A DNA stretch of 64,000 nucleotides, taken from Ypsolopha sequella (Eukaryota; Arthropoda; Insecta; Lepidoptera; Ypsolophidae). The stretch is taken from the NCBI GenBank assembly GCA_934047225.1, contig OW203993.1, positions 28,224,069-28,288,068 on the forward strand. The letters are read 5' to 3'. The notes under the pieces are model-generated. The model made no database searches. It was not told where the DNA came from and saw nothing but the letters and a program-made list of their open reading frames with translations. A program made the translations under genes and the position numbers. This document shows, piece by piece, positions 52,241 to 63,216 of this stretch; position 1 is the first letter of the stretch; every line of letters begins with the position of its first letter.

Positions 52241-52434
52241 TGTTCGGGCCAATACTTGTCACCAAACACCATCCATTGACGTCACAGCGGCGTGTGCCGT
52301 GTCGCTGTCGATCAGTGTGCATTCGGACAGCAATCGAGTACATTCGTATCATTAAATTAGTGAACACAAAACAAACATTTTATCATTTACTCTTTGTGCA
52401 CAATAACTCCAGCTATCACCAGATTCACCAGACA
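52241..52434 (+). repeat. 3' LTR of the env-bearing BEL element
   Basis: 194 bp; same as the 5' LTR but with CACCAGATT duplicated near the end. Followed by TGTGA and the LINE frame. Confidence 0.92.
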
Positions 52435-52439
52435 TGTGA

Positions 52440-54347
52440 TAAAATAAAACATATTTGTACTGAGTCTAGTCATTTTAAAATAATTGAAAATGTATACAAT
52501 AATTTTATTAATATAGTTCATAATGCGTCAATTAGTACTTTGGGGCACGGTGCGCGGAAAAAGGCTCGACAGATTGCTGGTTGGAACCATCACGTTAAGG
52601 ATTGTCATGACAATGCTAGACTGTTTTTTAACTGCTGGGTAATAAGTGGTAGGCCTAATTCCGGCGAAATTTACAAGAATATGTGTTAAGCTCGAAAAAA
52701 GTTCAAAAAGAAACTAAAATGGTGTAAAAATAACCAGGAGTCTATTAAAATGAATATCTTAGCTATTAGTAGAGCGAATAAAAATTTTGGCAAATTTTGG
52801 AAGACCACTAAGGCATTGAATTATAAGCAAAGTATCCCAGTTACTGTAGAAACTGAACAAGACCATAAAACTATTGCTGAAATGTTTGCTAAACATTTTA
52901 AATGTGAACCACTGAGTGTGGAGGACGTGCCTGACATTGAGGATTGCAGTTCCGAAGCTGAAGTTAGGCAGTTCACCAGGCAGGAGGTGGCCCATGTTGT
53001 ACGTCACATGACACGGGGCAAGTCGCCCGGACACGACGGTTTCAGTGTCGAGCACGTCCTCTACGCTGGGGACAGTGTTTTTGAACTATTGACTTACCTG
53101 TTAAACTTATGTATGAAGCATTGCTATTTACCAAAAGCGATGATGAAAACTATTGTGGTACCAGTTGTTAAAAATAAAACCGGTAATCTGTCGAGCCTTA
53201 ACAATTACAGACCTATATCCTTGGAACGATTGTCGGAAAAATCTTCGAAAAGTTGCTACATCCGGAACTTGCGAAGGATTTAAGAATTGATGAGGCTCAG
53301 TTTGGTTTTCGTCCTGGAGTCTCAACAGATTCTGCTATAGTAGCTTTAAAATATACAGTTAATTACTATACAAACAGAGACACGTCTGTATACGCTTGTT
53401 TTCTTGATTTAAGTCGAGCGTTCGATTTAGTCAATTATAAAGTCCTGTGGAATAAACTCAGGAACGTATCACCTTGTGTAGTAAATCTGTTCTGGCACTG
53501 GTATGAGAACCAAACTAACAGCGTAAAGTGGGGCGACGCACACTCTAGTGATTATAGGTTAGAGTGTGGCGTGCGTCAGGGTGGGCTAACCTCTCCGGAC
53601 CTATACATTAACGGGTTGATCGAGGAGCTGAGAAGCACCCAGATCGGTTGTCACATTGAGGGAGTCTGCATGAATAGCTTAAGTTACGCAGATGACATGG
53701 TGCTTCTCTGTCCTTCGATTAACAGCCTTCGTAAACTGTTATCTGTGTGCGAAAAGTATGCAATAACGCATGCTATGAAATACAACGTTAAAAAAACTGA
53801 AATTTTAATCTTCAGGTCCGGTAAGGGTCCGGAGAGGATACCCTCTGCATCTTTGTATGGTGTGCCAGTTCGGATGGTGCAACAATTTCGTTACCTAGGT
53901 CATATTCTGACGGAAAACCTAAGCGATGATTGCGATCTTGAACGTGAGCGTGGGGCTCTGGCTACTCGGTGCAACATGCTCGCGCGACGATTCGCTAAGT
54001 GCACTAAGGAGGTTAAGATTACGTTGTTCAAGGCTTATTGCCAGAGCTTCTACACCTCTCATCTGTGGACTAAATATACCCGTAAAGCCTATAGCCTCCT
54101 TAGGGTACAATATAATGACGCAATGCGAATATTGCTGAGACAACCACGCTACTGTAGCGCGTCGGGCATGTTCGCTGAGGCCAGAGTGCCTGATTTCTTA
54201 GCCGTGCTTAGATCCAGGATAGCATCATTTTCGGATCGTCTTGGAAACTCCGGCAATAGTATCTTAAAGATGATCGTGGGTAAAATTAACGAAAACCCAA
54301 TTTTAGATCATTGGAGGTCCGTGCAACGTGCCCCCAACAAAAAATAA
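52440..54347 (+). pseudogene. LINE reverse transcriptase with one frameshift
   Basis: This continues the LINE from 46966. The linker frame has TLGHGARKKARQIAGWNHHV and, after a stop near 52689, a frame with KSPGHDGFSVEHVLYAG and NYRPISL (near 53205). A single-base shift near 53222 leads to the main RT frame (53253-54347): EAQFGFRPGVSTDSAIVALK, CFLDLSRAFDLVNYKVLW (first Asp), LECGVRQGGLTSPDLYINGL, SYADDMVLLCPS with the YADD box (near 53685) and FRYLGHIL. The C-terminal domain has YCSASGMFAEARVPDFL. Apart from two breaks the enzyme is complete, with catalytic residues intact. Confidence 0.88.
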
Positions 54348-54519
54348 ATAGACCTAAGTAGTGCAAATTAATTCTTTAATTTTATTGTATTTTATTTTAT
54401 ATTAGACATTTGTTAATTTTAAATTGAATTGTTGTTGTTAAGTATATGGACTGTAAAAAAACATAGTTTATTTTATATTGGTCTGAAATAAAAAACATAT
54501 TATTATTATTATTATTATA

Positions 54520-55787
54520 TATTTATGCACTTCTGTGCGCTCTGTATCGTCGTGGTTTTGCCTTTTTAGCGTTGCCGCTACTTGTCGACACGGGTTAAGA
54601 ACTTGAGGACACAAAATAAGTGATCGGGTCGGATCGGTCGGGATTCGGGATCTTAGCTCTCGCGCGCCGAGCATCACCGATTCGTTCTCTCGCTCGCACA
54701 CGCGGCGCAGCCGCATGCATGTCCATTCGGTCGGTTCTTCAGTTCAGTTGGAATTGGAAGACCAAACAGTTGATTTGTGTTGTGCTGCGCGGAAATTTTT
54801 TGAAAAGGAAGATTTTGTTTTTTGATACCCACATTATCTTTGATTTAAGTGAATTTAGTGATGGAATCTGGAATCCAAGCGAGACAGGGGTAAATAAAGT
54901 AAATCATTATATTTTAATTCACATTTTGTTCGCCTTCTAGGTATATTTATATAGTTTTCTTATATTTTAGGACCAGCGGGCCTATTATGTATCTCTAGTT
55001 GCCTTCTGGACTGGGTGTCTATCATCAAAAACATAGCTATACTATCGAATTCCGATGTCCTAAGGATATTTTCGCACTTGAAGTGACGACACAGATTGTT
55101 AATAGTTCAACACACACTAAAGGCAAATTTGAAATTTCAGTTTTTATCTATGTTTTTGATGATAGCCACCTCGTTCAGTTGGCAACTAAAGATACAGAAT
55201 AGGGGGGCTGGTTCGCGTACATACATATGTGCCTGATTCTGAATTGGAAAGCACACAATGCGATTCAGAGCAATCGACAGATATATTTGGTTTCGACACA
55301 CTTCCGTTACGTAAATCATAATTTTGTTATTTCACCTATTCTTTTGTAATAACTTATAAAGGATGACCGGAATCTCATGAAAATGTCAAAAATAATAATT
55401 TATTCGATTTTCAGCTGGCAACTATGTTTTGACAAACGTCAGAATCACTGTGATTCATATGTGAATCACTAAATGCAAAAAGGGCACTTGGTACACAATT
55501 TAACAAAATCGTTTTATTTGGTTTTTGAACGTATCTCTATACCATCCATAATTTCAGCAAAAAGGACACTTGTGCACCTTACCACTTTGGAGATATTGAT
55601 ACGCAGTTTGAGTAGTTTGCTGTAAATAGGGGGCCCATAGTTGCGGACATGTGCCGTTTCTGCAGCAAAATTATTGAAATGGCCACACACACCTCGCTTT
55701 ACTTGTCTATGACTTTCGCTTACCTGTCAAACACGTAACGTATTTTCTCAGACAGTTTTTTTTATTAAAACTTTTAAAACGTTAATA
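54520..55787. other. No gene seen; one GC-rich patch
   Basis: About 1.3 kb. The stretch 54600-54740 is GC-rich (CGGGTCGGATCGGTCGGGAT, CGCGCGCCGAGC) and resembles the 5' untranslated end of a transcribed unit, but no exon follows convincingly. The remainder is AT-rich. No repeat boundary was recognised. Confidence 0.4.
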
Positions 55788-57240
55788 ATGGACAATAATA
55801 GGCCTAAAAGGAAAAAAGGGATTAAACACGATGCAACGTACAAACGGAATATTATCAAAAAGGCGAAAGTTTCTGGTGAAAGTCGTGTCAACTGGGTGGG
55901 CAGGAGAGTACCTGCGAAAGAGATGGTAGGGTTGGAAATTAATAATTTTAAAGTTTTAATAATAATAAATACATTAAAAGCACTCAATATTTCTAGTTTT
56001 ATTTTCAAAAAACTTTTCATAGAAATGTACTATTCACTGCAAGAAGGTCTCATGTCCTCTCTTTACATCAAAAAGGGTACATGTCCATGATTTTGTTTTC
56101 ACATTTACAAGAAAAGCGTATTTATTTAAATACATTTATTGACATAATTATATTTCTATTATCAATATAAAAGTGCATAAAGAAGAAATATATGTTTAAT
56201 TTAATGATTAAAAACAGAAAATGGTTTTTTGTCTCCCCTGAACAATTTGCCTTCGTGGACATGTGCCCTTTTAGTAATTAGTGATTCATGTGCTTTTTGG
56301 TTATTATTTAGATTTTTATAAAAATTTCCAAAAATGGCAAACTTCGATAATAAAGCGAGTTGAGAAACTTACCGGTAAGTGGAACCAAATGATTTTGATC
56401 CAACCTACGAACTAAGTCGAACGAACTAAATTTGCTTTATGTCTAATATATAAGTAGACTATCCTAATTATATTTTATTATTTTAGGTGTGTCATTTGCC
56501 ACAATCAAACGTATTATTATGGAGGCTTCTTCCAATAACGGCGTATATGTTACTCCAGGAAAAGGTAGAAAAGGGAGAAAGAAGAGAATTGATATTGATG
56601 ACTTCGATCTTGACGTCATAAGGAAAAAAATAAACGAATTCTATGTTGTACGGAAGGAAGTTCCTACGTTACAGAAATTGTTACATGTTCTTCGTGAAGA
56701 TATAGGTTTTACTGGTCAAAAAGAATCATTGAGATGCATACTGAATAAAATTGGCTTTGAGTATGTGAAATGTCAATCGCAGAGAAATCTTTTGAAGGAA
56801 AGACATGATATTGTCATGGCAAGGTACAACTACTTAACTAAAATTAAACAAAATGCAGACTATGATAAGAAAAAATATGTAGTCTACCTAGATGAAACCT
56901 ATATTCATCCGTCGTGTGGTGTAGCCAAATGTTGGCGGTGTAAAGATTTACCAGGCCCGTCTAAGCCCATCTTACCTGGGGCTCGATGGATAATTGTGCA
57001 TGCAGGTGAAGAGCGTGGATTTGTCCCTAACTGTTGCCTGATCTATCGGTCCAAAAACTTATCAGCAGATTACCATCATGATATGAACAGTAGCAATTTT
57101 AAAAAGTGGATAACTGAAAAGTTAATCCCAAATTTAGATGAACCATGCATTATCGTTATGGATAAAATGCTAGCTACCACTCAATACAATTAAACAGACC
57201 GCCTACTCAATCCAACTGCATTGCAGTGTAACGTAAATAA
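55788..57240 (+). pseudogene. DDE-type transposase relic (IS630/Tc1-related, unnamed family)
   Basis: An upstream piece at 55788-55925 (GIKHDATYKRNIIKKAKVSG, then NWVGRRVPAKEM) matches the short N-terminal exon I recall in this repeated insect family. After a gap of about 560 bp with a TTTTAG acceptor near 56485, the main frame 56489-57193 holds an HTH part (PTLQKLLHVLREDIGFTGQ, RCILNKIGFEYVKCQSQRNL) and a nuclease core (YVVYLDETYIHPSCG, first Asp; AGEERGFVPNCCLIYRS; YHHDMNSSNFKKWITEKLIP; IIVMD, second Asp). Two extra bases at about 57168 shift the frame inside the second catalytic motif; the lost reading continues in another phase until about 57240. The third acidic residue is absent, so the gene is truncated. 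Confidence 0.7.
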
Positions 57241-57455
57241 AAAACCATTACATGTTTACCAAATCGTACCAAAATATTCAGGTGATCCCCCGCGCGAGAT
57301 GCGTCACCTCGTTTTCCTTTGTCTCTAAAAATCCGTTAATTCGGTAAAGTCGCTGTCCTTATATGGTCATGCGCACGAAGTGCGTCACCTTGTTATTTTT
57401 TTCCCGAAAATTCCTTCCCCCACCTCCGCGCGTCGCAGACAAAGAGAAAGGTCAT
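57241..57455. other. No gene seen; short near-repeat
   Basis: GCGCGAGATGCGTCACCTCG (57292) and GCGCACGAAGTGCGTCACCT (57371) recur about 80 bp apart with drift. No coding feature. Confidence 0.4.
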
Positions 57456-58739
57456 CCCTTTTTAAGGCAACGGGAATATATTTCCCACCATCTAAATTAA
57501 AATTATTTGTTAAACGAATTTCAAGTTAAGTTTTTTTTCTTAATGGCAACATTTTTATTGACATCCGGTCTACATATTCAATTTTTGGTAATGACAAGTC
57601 ACCATTTTAAAATTTTCAGGGTGATATTTGGAAGGGTGAAATCGGGAGTGTTTTGATACGACGTTAGAAATCTTTATCAATCTCGGATATATGCGACTTA
57701 TAAACGGTAAATTGTTATTATTTCTAAAGCTTATATTATATTTCATTGAAGTTCGTGCATATTTTCAATTTTAGATATCACAGATTTTGTTTGTAGGGGG
57801 TTTTTGTGGTGGTAAAAATATTCCCTCTGCCCATGGAGCATGACAGTATTTATTTTTTATTACAGAAAATGGGTGGGAAGGCTTTGACGGACGATGAAAT
57901 TGCTTATGCATTGGAGGAGATGTTTGGTCTGCCTGGCGATCTCGACATTTCCGAAGACGATCTGGAATCAGATGAAGAAGATAGCCAGCTTAGTACGGTG
58001 AAACTTCAGAAAATTCTAGACGATCTTGAAGAGCCCCAGGACGGTATCATTACGCTACACTTGATCCACCTGGTAGTCCTATTAGTATGGTTAGTTATTC
58101 TACTAATGAAAACCAACCTTGTCCATCACCAAAACCACCTGAAAGTGTCTGCCCTAGGCGGGGAACAAACCAAAATACCCAAAATTTACCCAGTGCTTCT
58201 GGCACTCAACAGACCTCTCGGCGAAGGTCACCATCACCATGCGACAAAACTGAGCAATCTCGAATTTCGAGTCTCTGTCGCTAGAGGGCTAATCAGCGGG
58301 TTCTCGAGTAGAAAACGACGATCCAGTGGTCCGACCAATTATGTATGCAGAAAAAAAGCGGCTTTTGAGAACCGCCAAAAAGCTGTGCATGTTGTCGCCG
58401 AAGAAGTTAGATTCAGCAACGTCGGAAACCACATGCCAGTAGAATTGCCGACCTATAAAAGGTGTAGAATGTGTAGCACGAAGGCCAAAGACAAGGGGTC
58501 TAAGATCATGTGTGAAAAATGCAAGGTGCCACTCTGCATAACACCATGCTTTACTGCATTCCATAGGAATTAGAGCATGGTGTTATGCAGGGCGTCACGG
58601 GCAGCGGGGAAATTTCTACCACCATGTTTTTTTAATCTTAAATTTTTTTTTTCTTTTTGTCAAAATTTATAATAAAAATAGTCTAAAACCATCAACAGTT
58701 ATACTTTTTCACCCCTAGATGCTTATGCCTTATAAAGGG
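57456..58739 (+). mobile_element. Internally deleted piggyBac element
   Basis: The right end reads CCTTATAAAGGG followed by TTAA (58740-58743), the piggyBac target. The left end CCCTTTTTAAGGCA (57456) matches the right end inverted at 13 of 14 bases, but its outer flank is TCAT instead of TTAA, so the left duplication has mutated. It encodes one shortened transposase frame. Confidence 0.72.
57869..58573 (+). pseudogene. piggyBac transposase N-terminus joined to its Cys-rich tail
   Basis: The ATG at 57869 follows a TTTTTTATTACAG acceptor-like sequence. The N-terminus is typical of piggyBac: LTDDEIAYALEEMFGLPGDL and a long acidic stretch (EDDLESDEEDSQ). After a frame-altered middle (about residues 75-150) the reading returns to a C-terminal part with a basic SRKRRSSGP segment and the cysteine-rich domain YKRCRMCSTKAKDKG with CEKCKVPLCITPCFTAFH, which in piggyBac binds the terminal repeat. 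The catalytic core with its three aspartates is missing entirely. The protein could in principle still bind ends without cutting; that is conjecture. Confidence 0.78.
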
Positions 58740-58743
58740 TTAA

Positions 58744-59292
58744 ATAGTTTTGCAACGACGCGCTCGCGCATTCGTCTCACAACAGTGAAATTTTTTTACA
58801 TAGCTGCGGGTCGTGACAGCTTATAAATAAGCCTACACTCAAGTCTTTCAATAAAATATAAGATATTACTAAATTAATTTCCAGTAATAATCATTGTGTA
58901 AATTCAGTGTTGAACCCCTAAATTTTATTGGGTAAGTACCTTATTTATTTCGGTATACTGTATCTCTTTGTGCTTTCTTGCTGATCCAGAATGTGCCTAG
59001 TCCTATATCTAGATTAGTAAATTGTTTTCATGCCTATTTTCTGTCTCGTGACTCGCATTCTCATATCCGAGTTTACGAGATACCTTTTGGTACATCAGTT
59101 AGTAAATTCTTGGTATTTCATAATGTCTGTATTACCTTATATACTTGCATTATGTAAACTTTATCATCGCATAGTAGAACTCACAATAGTTCACTAGAAG
59201 CGATCTTTCTTTTTTATGAAATTTTATATACTAGTCCTTGTGGTGAGAGTATTCTTAATTTTTTTTATCTATCAAGATATCTACTAGTAGGT
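58744..59292. other. No gene seen
   Basis: AT-rich sequence with AATAAAATATAAG near 58851 and a GC patch near 58755-58780. No feature can be supported. Confidence 0.4.
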
Positions 59293-59431
59293 GTCGATTG
59301 GGCATTCTAAAACAGTTTTTCGTTTAAACACCTTCATTTCACTCCGAGCTCCGCTTCGCTCCGCTCACTCGGAGTGAAGTGAAGTTGTTTAAACGAAAAA
59401 CTGTTTTAGAATGTCCAATCGACAAAGCTTT
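59293..59431. repeat. Palindromic terminal repeat of the Maverick-like element
   Basis: GTCGATTGGGCATTCTAAAA (59293) pairs with its reverse complement ending at 59421. Arms of about 55-60 bp meet at a CTCCGCTTCGCTCCGCTCA loop. The arm sequence CATTCTAAAACAG occurs again at the window's right end (63982). A foldback terminus, rather than a simple inverted repeat, is implied. Confidence 0.88.
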
Positions 59432-59646
59432 AGAACAGAATCCATGACGATAAAACCGACTCTTTCATCATGTTATATCTAGAACTCTGCGTTGTACGTT
59501 CCGTAATGCACGACAGCAGAATCAAACCTTACAAATCTTACAATTAATTTAAAATTAGCTCTCGCTATCGCAGTAGGAAAATAAAAACACCTGTCAATAA
59601 TTTTTATAGTCATTGCATGTTTAGCGTTTATTATATTCACAAGAAC

Positions 59647-60333
59647 ATGGAGTTTGTGAAGCAACCATTAACACTGCAACTTGAAAATATTTGTCCTAAC
59701 TTGAAAAATAAAAATTTTCGACATGGAAAGCTTTTACCTAATACCATCCGATGTATAATATGTGGTCCATCGAATTGTGGTAAAACGAATTTGATGATTG
59801 GTCTACTTTTACACGAGAACGGATTGCGCTATCGTCATGTTTCTGTGTATTCCAAAACACTTTATCAACCTAAATACGTTTTTCTAGAAAAGGTTTTAAA
59901 ACTCGTACCTAGTGTATCATTTGCAAAATACCAAGAAAATGAACAAATGATTAGCCCACAACATGCAAAACGTAATTCAATTATTATTTTTGATGATGTA
60001 TCATGTGAAAATCAGAACAATGTGAGAGACTATTTCGCAATGGGAAGACATAAAAATATAGATTGTTTTTATTTAAATCAAACATATAGTAAAATTCCTA
60101 AACAGCTTATTAGGGATAATACTAACTTAATTGTACTTTTTAAACAAGACGATACAAATATGAAACATATTTACGATGAGCATGTCACTACAGATATGAC
60201 ATGGGCACGATTTCGTGAAATGTGCTCTAAAATATGGAGTAATCCTTATAGTTATTTGGTGATAAACAAGGATTGCAAAAAAAATAAAGGTTGTTACAGA
60301 AGAGAATTTGATACATTTATCACTTTAAATTAA
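59647..60333 (+). CDS. A32-like packaging ATPase
   Basis: An intact frame of about 228 codons. ATG 59647 (MEFVKQPLTLQLENICPNLK) is preferred over an upstream ATG at 59617 because conserved sequence begins here. Walker A is IICGPSNCGKTNLMIGLL (near residue 40), Walker B NSIIIFDDVSCENQ (near 117), then FAMGRHKNIDCFYLNQTY with the sensor-like Q, and a basic end. FtsK/HerA-type ATPases of this kind pump DNA into capsids in poxvirus-like viruses, Mavericks and adintoviruses. As this element lacks capsid genes, it would depend on a complete relative for particles. No lesion is seen. Confidence 0.88.
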   Translation: MEFVKQPLTLQLENICPNLKNKNFRHGKLLPNTIRCIICGPSNCGKTNLMIGLLLHENGLRYRHVSVYSKTLYQPKYVFLEKVLKLVPSVSFAKYQENEQMISPQHAKRNSIIIFDDVSCENQNNVRDYFAMGRHKNIDCFYLNQTYSKIPKQLIRDNTNLIVLFKQDDTNMKHIYDEHVTTDMTWARFREMCSKIWSNPYSYLVINKDCKKNKGCYRREFDTFITLN

Positions 60334-60549
60334 TCGTGGGCACACGGCTCCTATAATTTAATATCATTATTTATGATATATAAATATATATTATTTAATA
60401 TATATTTATATTTATTTATATTTTTAATATTTATATTTTTAATATCATTAAAATTTATTTTTTTATTTTTAATATCATATTTTTAATATCATATATCCAT
60501 ATGCTGTTTGGTTGCTACAGGAGCAATAAGTTTCAAAACCATATTAAAA
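60334..60549. other. AT-rich spacer with ATATTTATATTTTTAAT repeats
   Basis: Almost pure A/T from 60355 to 60495, with TTTTTAATATCAT repeated four times. A promoter for the next gene could lie here but none can be shown. Confidence 0.5.
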
Positions 60550-61480
60550 ATGGAAAAAACTCAAAAAAAAGAAAATCGTTGATGCTGCCACAGCAATCAA
60601 GAAAAAAGTTCAAAAAATGCGAGACATTGAAACCGATAATGAAAAAGTCTTACAGACGGTCTTAAAACCTATTACTGAACCATTAAATCACATGATGGAA
60701 GCAAGTAATAATCGTAATAACAAACACATAAAAAAACTGAAAAAGGATGGGTTTAAATCTGGAAGTAATTCATATTTGGATAAAACTTTTACTGAAAGCG
60801 AAATCAGTGAAATAGATGATAAAGATAAAGAAGAATGTAATGAAGAGGGTAACACCGGATGTAACGAGTTTGATGACTCATTTAGGACAGTATCTTCACA
60901 ATCGAGTGCTAAAGACACGTCGATTTGGTCTTTATCTGCCGAAGTGATACGTAACGTTCCTTTTGGAGTTAGATATGATCATGGAAAACTCAAGTTGGGT
61001 TTTGCAAATGTATCGATTAGTGATGACTTAATTTCAGTAGCTGGATGTAAATATAAAAAAACAAAAGGATTATTAGAATTGTTAGTCAAAAAGAACCCTG
61101 ATCTAAGTTTGGTTACTAAAACTGACACTGCATGCTATAAACGAATGTTACTAGATACAAATGCTCATAGACAAGGTTTTAATCCAAGTAAACCGATCAA
61201 AAGTAATAAAGGAAAAAAATATATGCAAGTTATTAAACCATTATTTAAGCTACGACGTGATACTGTAAGTACAGAAGATAGCACTGTACAAGGAAAAGGC
61301 TTACCTAAAATGATGAAATATAAAAAAAATGTAGATTTTGTTTATTGGGATGATCCAAACGAGTTAGTAGAGAGACTAAAACTACTAATTGCTTCACGTG
61401 ATGCTGGCAATACAGGACTTGACAACGAGATCATATCAATAATAGAAGAATTGCAAGAAGCTGGTATAATAAATAAATAA
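60550..61480 (+). CDS. DUF8207-like Maverick protein, function unknown
   Basis: The open frame from 60617 (MRDIETDNEKVLQTVLKPIT) runs 287 codons. An upstream ATG at 60550 followed by an A-rich run (CAAAAAAAAGAAAATCG) would join in frame after a one-base slip, giving VDAATAIKKKVQKMRD before it; the homopolymer is a likely mutation or assembly error. The N-terminal third is charged and serine-rich. The conserved part starts at VRYDHGKLKLGFANVSISDD (near residue 120) and includes GTKGLLEL-like KKTKGLLELLVKKNPD, DTACYKRMLLDTNAHRQGF and QGKGLPKMMKYKKNVDFVYW, ending DNEIISIIEELQEAGII. I recall this as the DUF8207 type seen in many arthropod Maverick-derived loci. No catalytic motif is visible. Confidence 0.75.
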
Positions 61481-61544
61481 ATAAAATAACTTTTTATCTT
61501 TCCCCTCAGTTAAAAGTTTATTTTTGCTATAGTCACTCGTTAAC

Positions 61545-61868
61545 ATGAATATCGATAAATTCGGTCACCATGTACACAAAAGATTGCGATTGACTGATAT
61601 GTTAGATTCTACTGAAAGAAGTTTGACGAGAGAAGAGAACGGTAATTACGATTTACAACAAAGGAGATTAAAAGGCGTTAAATTTCCTGTAACGTCAGAT
61701 GATGCTGTGAATAAAGAATACGTAGATAAAACTAAGCTGGACTTCTATACCAAGAAAGAAGTTGATGAAATAGTTGTGGGTGCCATAAAAAAACTAAAAA
61801 CTCGTTTATACGTAGACATTTATACAAAAGGGGAAATAGACAAGCTAATTAAACTAACAAAAAAATGA
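61545..61868 (+). CDS. Short fibre-like protein
   Basis: A 107-codon frame after a clear ATG, 64 bp downstream of the previous gene. It has TDMLDSTERSLTREENGNYD, then RRLKGVKFPVTSDDAVNKEY with VDK. The pattern PVTSDDAVNKEYVDK is the collar motif often seen at the start of bacteriophage and giant-virus fibre or tail proteins. The C-terminal half repeats FYTKKEVDEIV and IYTKGEIDKLI, which could form a trimeric coiled segment. The role in host attachment is an inference from the motif only. Its last bases overlap the ATG of the integrase gene by 4 bp (ATGA). Confidence 0.65.
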   Translation: MNIDKFGHHVHKRLRLTDMLDSTERSLTREENGNYDLQQRRLKGVKFPVTSDDAVNKEYVDKTKLDFYTKKEVDEIVVGAIKKLKTRLYVDIYTKGEIDKLIKLTKK

Positions 61869-62788
61869 TAAAACAACACATAGTTAATGAAATTCATAAA
61901 GCAGCAAGAAAAATTTTTATATGAAGAAATGTTGTTTTAAAAGGTATAGATGATTTGTGGCAAGCTGATTTAATAGATTTTAAAAATTTAAAACAGTTCA
62001 ATAATGGATTTAAGTATATTTTAGTAATTTTAGATTGTTTTTCTAAATATGCTTGGGCAATACCAATTAAAACAAAAACTAAATCTGAAGTAAGTCTAGC
62101 GTTTGAAAATGTTTTCAAGAAGTCATCTCGTCATCCAATTAACTTACAAACTGATATGGGTACTGAATTTTATAATGAAAAATTTAAACAACTAATGAAG
62201 TCATTAAACATCAATCATTATTCTACTTACTCTGTTAAAAAAGCTTCAATAGTAGAAAGGTTAATAAGAACACTGAATACAACATTATTTAAGAGTTTCA
62301 ATTACAATGGCAGTTATAGATGGTTTGGAGAACCACTTAATAATGTAATTAAAACATATAATAATACTAAGCATCGAATAACAAAACATAAACCTATAGA
62401 GGTAAATAGTAAAACAGCTAAAACTGTAATGGAAAATATAAAAAAATCTCAATTTACCATAAAAAATGGATTAGCAAAGTTTAAGCCAGGAGATTATGTT
62501 AGAATCAGTAAATACCAAATCGAGTTCGAAAAAGGTTATACACCTAATTGGTCATCAGAATTATTTTTGATTAAAAACATAAATAAAACGGTGCCTATTA
62601 CTTACGATCTTCAAGATCTCAAGAAAGAACCAATACTAGAATGTTTTTATGAGCAGGAGCTTCAAAAAACTAAATATCCGAATGTGTATTTGATTGAAAA
62701 GATCATTAGGAAAAAAGGTAATAGTTTATTTGTGAAATGGTTAGGCTTAAAGGAAAATAGTTGGATTGATAAAAAGGCAGTGATTTAA
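61865..62788 (+). pseudogene. Maverick integrase with chromodomain, one in-frame stop
   Basis: This starts at ATG 61865, overlapping the previous stop. After 18 codons an in-frame TGA (61919-61921 region) interrupts; otherwise it is open to 62788. The retroviral-type core shows LWQADLIDFKNL (first Asp), ILVILDCFSKYAWAIPIKTK, LQTDMGTEFYNEKFKQLM (second Asp) and VKKASIVERLIRTLNTTLFK (catalytic Glu). A C-terminal module KFKPGDYVRISKYQIEFEKG and a chromodomain-like end (YLIEKIIRKKGNSLFVKWLG, ENSWI) follow. It would insert the element into chromatin; chromodomains can direct insertion to methylated histones. A single CGA-to-TGA type change would explain the stop, but the N-terminal zinc region is also very short. 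Confidence 0.87.
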
Positions 62789-62814
62789 ATGAAGTAATCA
62801 TTTCGTTATCAGTA

Positions 62815-63216
62815 ATGCGAGGAAAAGGACTTCTCAATTATTTAATAAATAACTTACCTTTTGAGTTACATTTACCTGGTTACAATTATTGTGGACCGGG
62901 AACAAGACTTAAAGAACGTTTATCAAGAGGTGATAAGGGTGTTAATGCACTAGATGAAGCTTGCAAACGACACGACAAAGCATATTCAAATTACTCGGAT
63001 TTGGATAGTCGACATAAGGCAGATTTAGAATTGATAGACATGGCTAAACGAAGACTTCGTTCAAATACTGCTAGAAGGGGAGAAAAAATGGCTTCGTGGT
63101 TAGTAAAAAAAGTTATGAAAGCAAAAGTTAAATCTGGTGGAGGAATAAAGAAATTCAAGACTGTGATTTCTAAAATACTTTTAATATTTGTTATTTATAC
63201 ATTGATGAATTATTAA
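62815..63216 (+). CDS. PLA2-like (parvoviral VP1 type) protein
   Basis: An intact 133-codon frame 26 bp after integrase. The core LPGYNYCGPGTRLKERLSRG (near residue 20) holds the calcium-binding YxGxG-like loop, and DEACKRHDKAYSNYSDL (near 47) the catalytic His-Asp pair HD; KADLELIDM follows. This is the layout of the phospholipase A2 domain in parvovirus VP1, which breaches endosomal membranes, and of PLA2-like proteins reported in some Mavericks and adintoviruses. The end is basic, then hydrophobic (ISKILLIFVIYTL). The catalytic dyad is conserved, so activity is possible. In this context it is probably a minor particle protein. Confidence 0.83.
   Translation: MRGKGLLNYLINNLPFELHLPGYNYCGPGTRLKERLSRGDKGVNALDEACKRHDKAYSNYSDLDSRHKADLELIDMAKRRLRSNTARRGEKMASWLVKKVMKAKVKSGGGIKKFKTVISKILLIFVIYTLMNY

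Larger units (their letters stand above)
46972..52434 (+). mobile_element. BEL/Pao element with envelope gene, pol core deleted
   Basis: LTRs at 46972-47156 (185 bp) and 52241-52434 (194 bp) begin TGTTCGGGCCAATACTTGTC and end CAGACA. The target duplication TGTGA is exact (46967-46971 and 52435-52439). Internal genes are Gag-protease and Env, with RT, RNase H and most of integrase removed in frame. By eye the LTRs differ at about five sites plus a 9-bp duplication, so this insertion is older than the one at 26912. It has both a capsid-type and an envelope-type gene but no polymerase. Confidence 0.92.
46417..54519 (+). mobile_element. LINE with endonuclease and RT, split by a BEL element
   Basis: A 5'-truncated LINE starts in the endonuclease at 46417 and ends with a short 3' UTR and an ATT-type tail near 54500-54519. 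The BEL element at 46972-52434 interrupts it. Removing that element and one TGTGA duplication restores SSQPLLCDKIKHICTESSHF across the junction. It is the same family as the LINE at 5152-6607. Confidence 0.9.

Noticed and set aside
54600..54760. GC-rich patch that might be a host promoter or CpG island.
   Set aside because: No exon, TATA or conserved motif follows within 1 kb; AT-rich repeats flank it.
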